A stretch of DNA of 36,540 nt. Source: Rhodobacteraceae bacterium UBA1943. GTDB lineage: Bacteria > Pseudomonadota > Alphaproteobacteria > Rhodobacterales > Rhodobacteraceae. The stretch covers positions 1 to 36,540 of the forward strand of contig DDEX01000005.1 in NCBI GenBank assembly GCA_002336845.1, given 5' to 3'. Positions 30,944 through 36,540 of this stretch are shown here, piece after piece (position 1 is the first letter of the stretch; every line of letters begins with the position of its first letter). The position numbers and the translations under genes were made by a program. A model generated the notes under the pieces. It was not told where the DNA came from and did no database searches. It worked only from the letters and a program-made list of their open reading frames with translations.

Positions 30944-31831
30944 ATGTCCCAGACCCTTCGCCTAGCCGCAGGAAGCATCATTGTCGGCTTTATCGTTCTG
31001 GGCCTGAAGATACTGGCCTGGTGGATGACCGGATCGGTCGCGCTGCTTTCTGACGGGCTGGAAAGCCTGGTGAACGTGGCAACGGCGATTGCCGCCTTGA
31101 TCGCCATTCGCGTCGCGGCCAAGCCCGCCGACGCCGATCATCCCTATGGCCACCACAAGGCGGAGCTCCTCAGCGCCATTCTGGAAGGGGTGATGATCAT
31201 CCTGGCCGCCATCCTGATCCTGCGCGAGGCGTGGTTTGCCTTTCAGGCGCCGCGCGCGCTGGATGCGCCGCTGTCGGGGCTGCTGGTCAATGCCCTCGCC
31301 GGCGTGTTGAACGCAATCTGGTGCTGGGTGCTGATCGGGCAGGGGCGGCGGCTACGCTCGCCCGCTCTGGTGGCGGATGGCAAGCATCTTCTCAGCGACG
31401 TGATTTCTTCGGCGGGTGTCTTGTTTGGTGTGCTGCTGGCCATCGAAACCGGCTGGGCACTGTTGGATCCGGCGATGGCGGCGCTGGTGGCGCTGAACAT
31501 CCTGTGGTCGGGCTGGAAGGTGATGAGCCATTCGGTTTCGGGCCTGCTGGATGAGGCGGTGCCCGAGGATGTGATGGTCAAGGTGCGCGAGGCGATCAGC
31601 CGCGAAGGGGAGGGCGCTGTCGAGGCGCATGACCTGCGCACCCGTCACGCCGGGCGCGCGACCTTTATCGAGTTCCATTTTGTTGTGCCGGGCAGCCTGA
31701 CCGTGACCGAAGCGCATGAAATGTGCGACCGGGTAGAGGTGGCCCTGAAAAAGGTGGTGCCCGACTGCGTGGTGACGATCCATGTCGAGCCGGAGCACAA
31801 GGCCAAGCATTCCGGCATTGTGGTGATTTGA
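30944..31831 (+). CDS. Cation diffusion facilitator (CDF) family transporter
   Basis: A 295-residue CDF exporter, which moves divalent metals such as Zn2+, Fe2+, Mn2+ or Cd2+ out of the cytoplasm against protons. Six transmembrane segments cover about residues 1-205. The metal-site motifs are S-D-G-L-E-S in TM2 (Asp37) and D-G-K-H-L-L-S-D in TM5 (H-x3-D). The H-P-Y-G-H-H-K-A-E loop (66-74) is a family hallmark. A soluble ferredoxin-like C-terminal domain ends with V-T-I-H-V-E-P. The first site lacks the second Asp of FieF (Ser41 in its place), which leaves the metal uncertain. AAAGGAG precedes the ATG. Confidence 0.92.
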   Translation: MSQTLRLAAGSIIVGFIVLGLKILAWWMTGSVALLSDGLESLVNVATAIAALIAIRVAAKPADADHPYGHHKAELLSAILEGVMIILAAILILREAWFAFQAPRALDAPLSGLLVNALAGVLNAIWCWVLIGQGRRLRSPALVADGKHLLSDVISSAGVLFGVLLAIETGWALLDPAMAALVALNILWSGWKVMSHSVSGLLDEAVPEDVMVKVREAISREGEGAVEAHDLRTRHAGRATFIEFHFVVPGSLTVTEAHEMCDRVEVALKKVVPDCVVTIHVEPEHKAKHSGIVVI

Positions 31832-31850
31832 GCCTGTCAGACTCGGGCGG

Positions 31851-32534
31851 TCAGATCGCGCGCTGGCGCAGACGGATGATCTGGCGCAGGGTTTCGGTCA
31901 CGGGAACAGTGGCGAAGATGTCGCGCATCATCGCGATGTCGCCCCTGATCCCCTGCCACAGCCCGCCGCGTTTGGCCGATTTGGCCGGGCTGGCAACGCC
32001 GGGCCAGCGCACCACCGCCACCTTGCCCCCCTGCATCAGGATCTGGCGGTTCAGATAAACCTCGAACCCAAAGCGGGGCAGACGGGCCAGTGCGCCCTCG
32101 TGCCCCGCGATCAGGGCGCGGGGGATCACCCGCTCGCCGCTGATATAATCAAGGCCAAGCATCTGCCAGGTTCGGGGGGCGTTGCCGCGCAAGGACAGGC
32201 TGGCAAGGGCGCGGCCCTGCGCCACCGGCTCGATCAGCGCATCAATGTCGGCAGCCGTCAGGCCGGTCAGATCGGCGTCGATCAGCACCAGATGGCTGCC
32301 GTCTGCTTGCGCCAGCCCGGCCAGCAGGGCCCCGGTCTTGCCCATGTTGCCGGGGGTGCGCAGGACGGTCACCCCAAAGGAACGCGCAACAGCACCGGTG
32401 TCGTCGGTCGAGCCGTCGTCAATCACGATGACCTGAGCAAGGCGCGGGTGGTTGGCAACGGCCTTCAGGACACCACCGATCCGCGGGCCCTCGTTCCAGG
32501 CGGGGATAAGGCAGGAAAAGCGTGGTCCGCTCAC
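31851..32534 (-). CDS. Family 2 glycosyltransferase
   Basis: A 227-residue GT2 enzyme with a cytoplasmic GT-A fold: F-S-C-L-I-P-A-W-N-E at the N-terminus, V-I-D-D-G-S-T-D-D-T, and L-I-D-A-D-L as the DxD metal site. The frame extends to an ATG at 32579, but GTG 32534 forms a GTGA overlap with the stop of the upstream glycosyltransferase gene, the coupling style seen throughout this region, and gives the usual short N-terminus. It has no clear membrane span, so it probably works at the membrane surface. It is third in an operon with a PlcP-like phosphoesterase and a ceramide-glucosyltransferase-like enzyme, so a lipid acceptor is plausible. Confidence 0.82.
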   Translation of the reverse strand: MSGPRFSCLIPAWNEGPRIGGVLKAVANHPRLAQVIVIDDGSTDDTGAVARSFGVTVLRTPGNMGKTGALLAGLAQADGSHLVLIDADLTGLTAADIDALIEPVAQGRALASLSLRGNAPRTWQMLGLDYISGERVIPRALIAGHEGALARLPRFGFEVYLNRQILMQGGKVAVVRWPGVASPAKSAKRGGLWQGIRGDIAMMRDIFATVPVTETLRQIIRLRQRAI

Positions 32535-33643
32535 GATGTCGGCTCTGACGTGGGGGCCGCCATGGCGTTGCCGCGCCATTCAATGTCCCGGCGCAAGAAC
32601 GTGGCGAGCCAAAGCGCAGGCAGCAAGGCGTCGCGCAGCGGCATGGCCAGCACGTCGCGCAGACCCAGAGGCCAGCGTGCAAGGCGGCACAGGGTGATTT
32701 CCGCGCCATACCACAGGGCAAGATAGGCCAGCAGCCAGACCGGGCCGGCCCCGGCAACGAAGGTGGCCGCAATGGCCAGCCCGACAGGCAGCAGCGCGCC
32801 ATTCAGCGGCTCCAGCAGGAACAGCAGGGGAAAGCCGTCGCGGCGCACCCGGCTCCACCGCAATTGCCGATCCCAGACCGAGCGCAAGGTGCGCCTCCCG
32901 ATCGGCTGCGCCCATGGCCGCGGCGGCAGGCTGACCCGCAAGCCCTGTTCGCGGGTGATCTGGGTGGCGGTGACATCCTCGGCCAGATGGCGGCCCAGGG
33001 CGGCAATGCCGCCAGCAGCGTCCAGCATCGGTTTTGACCAGAACAGCGTCTTGCCTTGGGCAAACCCGATGCCCAGCCGTGCGGCCGCCAGTTGCAGCCG
33101 CGCCTGATTGCCGTTCAGGAACGCACATTCCAGATGGCCGCCCAGTCCAACGGGCCGCACACCGACCGGCGGGCAAGAGACAAGGCCGGTCGTCTCGCCC
33201 CAACTGCCGGTGACGGTCGCCAGATAATCCGGCGGCAGCAGCAGGTTGCTGTCGGTCATGCACACCCAGTCATGCGACGCGGCGCGCCAGCCCTTGGCCA
33301 GATTGGCCAGCTTGGGGTTGGCCAATCCGTCAAGCCCGGTAAGGACTTGCGCCGGCACCTGCGGATATTGCGCCACAAGGCGGCGGCACAGCGCGACCGA
33401 CGGGTCGGCCTCGTCCGGCGCGCAGAAGATCACCTCATAATGAGGGTAATCCTGTGTGAAGGATGATCGCAGGGTCTCTTCGTCGAACGGGTCGCTGCCG
33501 CAAACGGGGCGAAGCAGGGTCACGGCTGGCTGACCGATCCGGTGGGGCAGGCCGCGGCGGAACTGGGCCAGCCCAAGGCCGACCGTTGCCAGATGGGCAA
33601 GCAACAGGCCAAGTGCTGCCAGCCCCAGACCCAGCGCCATCAT
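32531..33643 (-). CDS. Ceramide-glucosyltransferase-like (GT21) lipid glycosyltransferase
   Basis: A 370-residue membrane glycosyltransferase of the GT21 / HpnI / Agt-Pgt type. An N-terminal membrane segment (MMALGLGLAALGLLLAHLA) is followed by the catalytic domain with L-L-R-P-V-C-G-S-D-P, M-T-D-S-N-L-L, H-L-A-E-D-V and the R-Q-L-R-W-S-R (QxxRW-type) motif, then two to three C-terminal hydrophobic segments. ATG 33643 overlaps the stop of the phosphoesterase gene as ATGA. Enzymes of this family beside PlcP make glucosyl- or galactosyl-diacylglycerol under phosphate limitation in rhizobia, Agrobacterium and roseobacters. Ceramide is a possible alternative acceptor. Confidence 0.82.
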   Translation of the reverse strand: MMALGLGLAALGLLLAHLATVGLGLAQFRRGLPHRIGQPAVTLLRPVCGSDPFDEETLRSSFTQDYPHYEVIFCAPDEADPSVALCRRLVAQYPQVPAQVLTGLDGLANPKLANLAKGWRAASHDWVCMTDSNLLLPPDYLATVTGSWGETTGLVSCPPVGVRPVGLGGHLECAFLNGNQARLQLAAARLGIGFAQGKTLFWSKPMLDAAGGIAALGRHLAEDVTATQITREQGLRVSLPPRPWAQPIGRRTLRSVWDRQLRWSRVRRDGFPLLFLLEPLNGALLPVGLAIAATFVAGAGPVWLLAYLALWYGAEITLCRLARWPLGLRDVLAMPLRDALLPALWLATFLRRDIEWRGNAMAAPTSEPTS

Positions 33644-34440
33644 GCCCCCAGCGCGCCTGCGGGCAGTGGTGCGGGGCTGGTATGGGGCACCAGCGCCGCC
33701 CGCCCGCCAACCAGACGCAAGCGGCCATCGAACCCTTCGGCCAGCGCGGTGAAACTGTCCACCCAATCGCCGCAATTGGCATAGGTCAGCCCGTGGTCGT
33801 CATGCAGGGCGGCAATGTGGAAATGCCCGCAGATCACGCCATCCACTCCATCGGCCCGGGCCAAGGCCACCAGTTGCCGTTCGTGCCCGCGCCCAAGATA
33901 CATCAGCGCGTTGACCGAGGCTATGAGGAACTCGATCACGCTGCGCCGTTCGGCCGGAACCTGGCGGCGCAGGCGGGCCAGAAGCCGGTCGATGCTGCGC
34001 AAGCCATGGTCGATCCGGCTGCCAAAGCGGGTCATGGCATGGTGGCGGATCAGGCGGCCGTCGATCACATCGCCATGGGTCACCAGATAGCGCCGCCCGT
34101 TCGCGGCCTCGTAAACCAGCGCGGCAGGAGAGGGCTGCGGCAGTTGGCGGCCCTGAGGCGCCGGGGTGGCCTGCGGATCGTGGTTTCCGGGCAGATAGAC
34201 CAGCGTCGCACCCGCGCGTTCGCGCTCGGACAGATGGTCCAGAACCGCCTGATGCCCGTCCGACCAGAAGGGCAGCAAGGGCGACCACAGATCCAGAACA
34301 TCGCCGACCAGATAATAGGTTTCGGCCTGATTGGCGGTCAGAAAGTCCAGCAGCAGGTCAGCCCGACATCCGATCGCGCCCAGGTGCAGGTCGGACAGGA
34401 ACAGGCAGCGGTGGCGCTGGGGGGGATGCGTCTGGGGCAT
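33640..34440 (-). CDS. plcP: PlcP-like metallophosphoesterase (LpxH-related annotation)
   Basis: A 266-residue calcineurin-type phosphoesterase with the complete two-metal motif set: S-D-L-H-L-G (near residue 16), G-D-V-L-D-L-W, G-N-H-D, T-H-G-D and G-H-F-H. The upstream frame is open to 34578, but ATG 34440 gives the standard M-P-Q-T-H-P-P start. Automatic annotation would probably say UDP-2,3-diacylglucosamine diphosphatase (LpxH). The direct coupling to a GT21 lipid glycosyltransferase fits PlcP better, the phospholipase C that strips phosphate from phospholipids during phosphate starvation so that diacylglycerol can be glycosylated. The symbol is inferred from that context. Confidence 0.72.
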   Translation of the reverse strand: MPQTHPPQRHRCLFLSDLHLGAIGCRADLLLDFLTANQAETYYLVGDVLDLWSPLLPFWSDGHQAVLDHLSERERAGATLVYLPGNHDPQATPAPQGRQLPQPSPAALVYEAANGRRYLVTHGDVIDGRLIRHHAMTRFGSRIDHGLRSIDRLLARLRRQVPAERRSVIEFLIASVNALMYLGRGHERQLVALARADGVDGVICGHFHIAALHDDHGLTYANCGDWVDSFTALAEGFDGRLRLVGGRAALVPHTSPAPLPAGALGA

Positions 34441-34486
34441 GGCGGGCTCCGTCGCTGGAAACTGGCGGGACGATGGTGCGGCACCG

Positions 34487-34504
34487 GATTCCGTTTGATG
34501 ACAG
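34487..34504 (-). promoter_or_regulatory. Candidate Pho-box half-site upstream of plcP
   Basis: On the minus strand, CTGTCAT (34498-34504) matches a Pho-box half-site perfectly, 58 bases before the plcP start. The second half expected eleven bases on (CGGAATC) is poor. A degenerate second half is not rare in PhoB sites, but this alone is weak evidence. Confidence 0.3.
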
Positions 34505-34673
34505 TAATGCTGCATTCGCATGAAGGCGCAAGCCGGAAGATGCTGCGATGCAGCAAAATCCTGTCTGGCCCGCAACACCTGGCGGTGACATTGCCCGGCC
34601 TGCGCAAGTCGGCTTGCGCCCGTATCAGGTGGCGCTACAGTCGCCGCGATATTTTAACCCGTGGGGGCCTGTC

Positions 34674-35471
34674 GTGTTGCGTCGTCTTCTTTGCCTTTCC
34701 TTTGCCGGTCTGATGATATCTTCGCCGGGCTGGGCCGCACCCTGCGGCAATACCTCTGCCGGGTTCGAGGAGTGGAAGGGCATCATGGCCACCGAGGCCA
34801 AGGCCGAAGGCGTCGGCCCCGCCGGGATCAAGGCGCTGAAAGGGGCCAGCTATTCCAAGGCGACCATCGGCGCCGACCGCAACCAGAAAAGTTTCAAATA
34901 CTCGCTGGACAAGTTCATGGAGGTGCGGGGCGCCAAGGCGATTGCCGCGCAGGGCCGCAAGCGATTGGCCAAGAACCGGGCCTTCTATGACGCGCTTTAT
35001 CAGCAATACGGCGTCGATCCAGGCGTGCTGATCGCCATTCACGGGATGGAGACGGGCTTTGGCAACTTCATGGGCGATACCAACGTGGTCTCGGCGATTG
35101 CAACGCTGACCTGGGATTGCCGGCGCAGCGACTTTTTCCGCCCGCATCTGCTGGGCGCGCTGAAGCTGGTCGATCAGGGCTCGATCAGTTCGGCCACCGT
35201 CGGGGCCAAGCATGGCGAGCTGGGCCATACCCAGTTCCTGCCCGGCAATGCGCTGACCTATGGCGTGGATGGCAATGGCGACGGGCGGATCGATCTGTCG
35301 GGGCAGGCCGATGCGCTGGCGACGACTGCGCATTACCTGCAACAGAAAGGCTGGCAACCGGGGCAGGGTTTCCAGCCCGGAGAGCCTAATTTCGCGGTGA
35401 TCGGTGCCTGGAACGCGGCCTCGGTCTATCAGAAGGCGATCGCGCTGATCGCGGCAGACATAGATCGGTGA
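34674..35471 (+). CDS. Lytic murein transglycosylase (MltB/SLT_2-like)
   Basis: A 265-residue periplasmic enzyme that cleaves the MurNAc-GlcNAc bond of peptidoglycan to 1,6-anhydro ends. The start is GTG 34674, with GGGGG seven bases before it and a clear signal peptide (MLRRLLCLSFAGLMISSPGWA); the open frame upstream has no signal. The catalytic Glu is in I-H-G-M-E-T-G-F-G. Further SLT_2 marks are Y-G-V-D-P-G-V-L-I-A, G-H-T-Q-F-L-P and Y-G-V-D-G-N-G-D-G-R-I-D. No peptidoglycan-binding domain follows, so it is the short form. It is divergent from plcP; a weak TTGCGC / TACAGT promoter lies at 34614-34641. Confidence 0.92.
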   Translation: MLRRLLCLSFAGLMISSPGWAAPCGNTSAGFEEWKGIMATEAKAEGVGPAGIKALKGASYSKATIGADRNQKSFKYSLDKFMEVRGAKAIAAQGRKRLAKNRAFYDALYQQYGVDPGVLIAIHGMETGFGNFMGDTNVVSAIATLTWDCRRSDFFRPHLLGALKLVDQGSISSATVGAKHGELGHTQFLPGNALTYGVDGNGDGRIDLSGQADALATTAHYLQQKGWQPGQGFQPGEPNFAVIGAWNAASVYQKAIALIAADIDR

Positions 35472-35480
35472 TTTTCACTC

Positions 35481-35509
35481 TTGCACAGCCCTGGGGCAGC
35501 GGCTAAAAG
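35481..35509 (+). promoter_or_regulatory. Possible tRNA-Glu promoter
   Basis: TTGCAC (35481-35486) and TAAAAG (35504-35509) are spaced by 17 bases, and the second ends eight bases before the mature tRNA 5' end. Both boxes are only partial matches to consensus, but position and spacing fit a stable-RNA promoter. Confidence 0.35.
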
Positions 35510-35517
35510 CCCGCCGT

Positions 35518-35592
35518 GGCCCGTTCGTCTATCGGTTAGGACATCTGGTTTTCAACCAGGCAAGAGGGGTTCGACTCCCCTACGGGCTGCCA
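35518..35592 (+). tRNA. tRNA-Glu (anticodon TTC)
   Basis: A complete cloverleaf is visible. The acceptor stem pairs 35518-35524 with 35582-35588 (GGCCCGT / ACGGGCT, the first pair G-T). The anticodon stem CTGG/CCAG encloses the loop TTTTCAA with anticodon TTC. The T arm AGGGG-TTCGACT-CCCCT is perfect. Discriminator G at 35589 is followed by an encoded CCA (35590-35592). It decodes GAA/GAG. DNA composition changes immediately after it, and tRNA 3' ends are common attachment sites for islands. Confidence 0.97.
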
Positions 35593-35985
35593 CTTACCCT
35601 TTGTATGTTGTTGCTTTCATTGTTAAACCCAAAAAGCAGCAAAACTCTACTCCCGCTCTACCCACAGCAAAATCGCCCTGAAAGCTGGCTCTTTTGGCGC
35701 TGGATCGGGCCGGAAGTGATCACGCATTCGTGAACAAAAAGCTGGCACGGTTTCCTCGGTCAGGTTGGCTATGCAACACAACGGCCTGTGCTTCGCGAAC
35801 TCGCGGTAGCAAAGTGATGTGTGCCTTTGCCTGCTTCTATCGGCTTACCCGTTGCAACGCTCCGCTCCGTCGCAGTAAGATACTTGAAGCCTTCAACGTG
35901 CGATGCTAACTGGAATTTCGGAGGCGCGGTGGAAACACCGCTCTCATTCCAGGGCCCGCACAGCAATGTGCGGGCTTCTGAGCTT
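35593..35985 (+). other. AT-richer non-coding stretch after tRNA-Glu
   Basis: 393 bases without a convincing gene. A 71-codon frame (35694-35909) has atypical composition and no family resemblance. The stretch holds several hairpins: TCACG/CGTGA with CATT loop (35720-35733), GCAAAG/CTTTGC (35809-35830) and TTGAA/TTCAA (35884-35896), leading into the compound hairpin listed separately. Base composition is lower in GC than the preceding 35 kb, consistent with acquired DNA. No integrase or direct repeat of the tRNA 3' end is visible within the window. Confidence 0.6.
35898..35975 (+). ncRNA. Candidate structured RNA upstream of the DUF3800 gene
   Basis: The stem CTGGAAT/ATTCCAG (35910-35916 with 35946-35952) carries a four-base bulge, then GAG/CTC, a small internal loop, and GCGGTG/CACCGC closed by a GAAA tetraloop (35926-35941). 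Directly after it GCCCGCAC/GTGCGGGC (35954-35961 with 35968-35975) forms an eight-pair hairpin followed by TTCT. GTGCG (35898-35902) could alternatively pair with CGCAC (35957-35961), enclosing the first hairpin and excluding the second. Several structured RNA motifs named DUF3800-I and onward are known from comparative genomics near such genes. Which of them this is, if any, I cannot tell. Confidence 0.55.
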
Positions 35986-36540
35986 ATGATCTTCGTTTAC
36001 TTGGATGAATTTGGCCACATTGGCCCCTTCGAGTCGCGAACATCGCAAAAGCACAACGAAAGCCCCGTTTTCGGCTTGGCAGGGATGATGCTGCCTGAAC
36101 GCGCAGTCCGCCCTTTCGCAACTTACTTTCTCAAGCAGAAAGAGTTCCACTTCGCCGATGAAATCAAGAAGTCGAAGAAGATGGCGGCAAAGTGGGAGAA
36201 GAAAGGAACATCGTTCATCCGTCCCAAGCCCATCGCTGAGTATGTCGAAGCTCGGCGTGTCCTTCATCGCGTTCTCAAGAAGATCGACGAACTAGGCGGT
36301 AACGTCTTTTACTATGGTCGCGAAAAAATAGTAGGAGCCAAAGACCTCAACTCTATCGGCCTATACACGACGTGTCTGTCTTATGCCCTTCGCAACATTG
36401 ACGCGGAATGCGAGAAGAAGAAGGAGCCATTCGTCGTAGTTGTCGATCAACACTCAGCGCGAAAAGAGCTTCTCGAATGCGCCGCGAAGACCATGTATGG
36501 CTCACAGCCATGCAGGAACTTGAACCGCTCCGGGTTTGCC
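35986..36540 (+). CDS. DUF3800 domain protein (3' truncated by window edge)
   Basis: 185 codons of an unfinished gene. It begins M-I-F-V-Y-L-D-E-F-G-H-I-G-P-F, the N-terminal hallmark of DUF3800 (hydrophobic strand ending in Y-L-D-E-[ST/F]-G). K-Q-K-E-F-H-F-A-D-E-I-K-K-S-K-K and, later, P-F-V-V-V-V-D-Q-H-S-A-R-K follow, the latter resembling a second acidic strand end. The repeated strand-plus-Asp pattern hints at an RNase-H-like nuclease fold, but function is unknown. Codon use is Lys/AAG- and Phe-rich and less GC-biased than the neighbours. An in-frame GTG at 35929 with GGAGG before it is an alternative start. Only ATG 35986 gives the usual short N-terminus. Confidence 0.82.
   Translation, partial: MIFVYLDEFGHIGPFESRTSQKHNESPVFGLAGMMLPERAVRPFATYFLKQKEFHFADEIKKSKKMAAKWEKKGTSFIRPKPIAEYVEARRVLHRVLKKIDELGGNVFYYGREKIVGAKDLNSIGLYTTCLSYALRNIDAECEKKKEPFVVVVDQHSARKELLECAAKTMYGSQPCRNLNRSGFA

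Noticed and set aside
35694..35909. 71-codon plus-strand frame between tRNA-Glu and DUF3800
   Set aside because: Composition (many Cys, Arg, Ser) is unlike the neighbouring proteins and several hairpins run through it; it looks like a chance frame across a structured RNA region.
35518..36540. Integrated prophage or integrative element with identifiable attachment sites
   Set aside because: tRNA position and composition shift suggest it, but no integrase, phage gene or repeat of the tRNA 3' end is seen in the 950 bases available.
1..36540. CRISPR arrays, insertion sequences and rRNA genes
   Set aside because: No regularly spaced repeats, no transposase-like translation and no rRNA sequence were found anywhere in the window.

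Overview
The window is about 36.5 kb of GC-rich, densely packed chromosome from an alphaproteobacterium. Gene families, gene order and the high-GC third codon positions point to the Rhodobacterales (Rhodobacter / Gemmobacter / Tabrizicola type). Many neighbouring genes share ATGA, GTGA or TGATG stop/start overlaps. The last ~950 bases, after a tRNA-Glu gene, are visibly poorer in GC and look like the start of foreign DNA.

Layout, left to right. (1) 1-2218, minus: an RND efflux operon with two adaptors and the start of its pump. (2) 2654-5267, plus: a possible tiny membrane peptide, a DDAH-family amidinohydrolase coupled to a GT-A-like glycosyltransferase, and a secreted protein with a VPxPSG sorting-like tail. 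(3) 5236-9347, minus: hisD, a FucU/RbsD mutarotase, ribokinase, hisB and hisH. (4) 9437-14157, plus: an RND adaptor and pump, a DUF2892 membrane protein and an ArsR-family regulator whose two cysteines have the spacing of the persulfide sensors SqrR/BigR. (5) 14224-17836, minus: a GlxA/AraC regulator, metG and an SDR dehydrogenase. (6) 17976-20870, plus: an aldo/keto reductase, two small lipoproteins and an orphan Imm11-like protein. (7) 20986-30772, plus: a C2-sulfonate dissimilation locus. (8) 30944-34440: a CDF metal transporter, then on the minus strand a PlcP-like phosphoesterase and two glycosyltransferases. (9) 34674-35592: a lytic transglycosylase and tRNA-Glu. (10) 35593 to the end: a hairpin-rich non-coding stretch followed by a truncated DUF3800 gene.

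The most coherent system is region 7. A TauR-like MocR regulator is followed by sulfoacetaldehyde acetyltransferase (xsc), a TauE-type sulfite exporter, acetate kinase and a SoeABC-type sulfite dehydrogenase, nearly all translationally coupled. Xsc makes sulfite and acetyl phosphate; the following genes export or oxidise the sulfite and turn acetyl phosphate into acetate and ATP. Two promoters, before tauR and before xsc, each carry a pair of CTGGnCnnAA-like direct repeats with exactly the same 23-bp period, probably the TauR operators. Region 4 may be a second sulfur-linked system, an efflux pump under a persulfide-sensing repressor.

The part most likely to hold something undescribed is 35593-36540: a chain of hairpins, including a GAAA-capped compound hairpin and a terminator-like hairpin, directly upstream of a DUF3800 gene next to tRNA-Glu. 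Tandem intergenic palindromes at 5908-5973 and 29099-29144 and a dispersed 20-base intergenic repeat are also unexplained by gene content.
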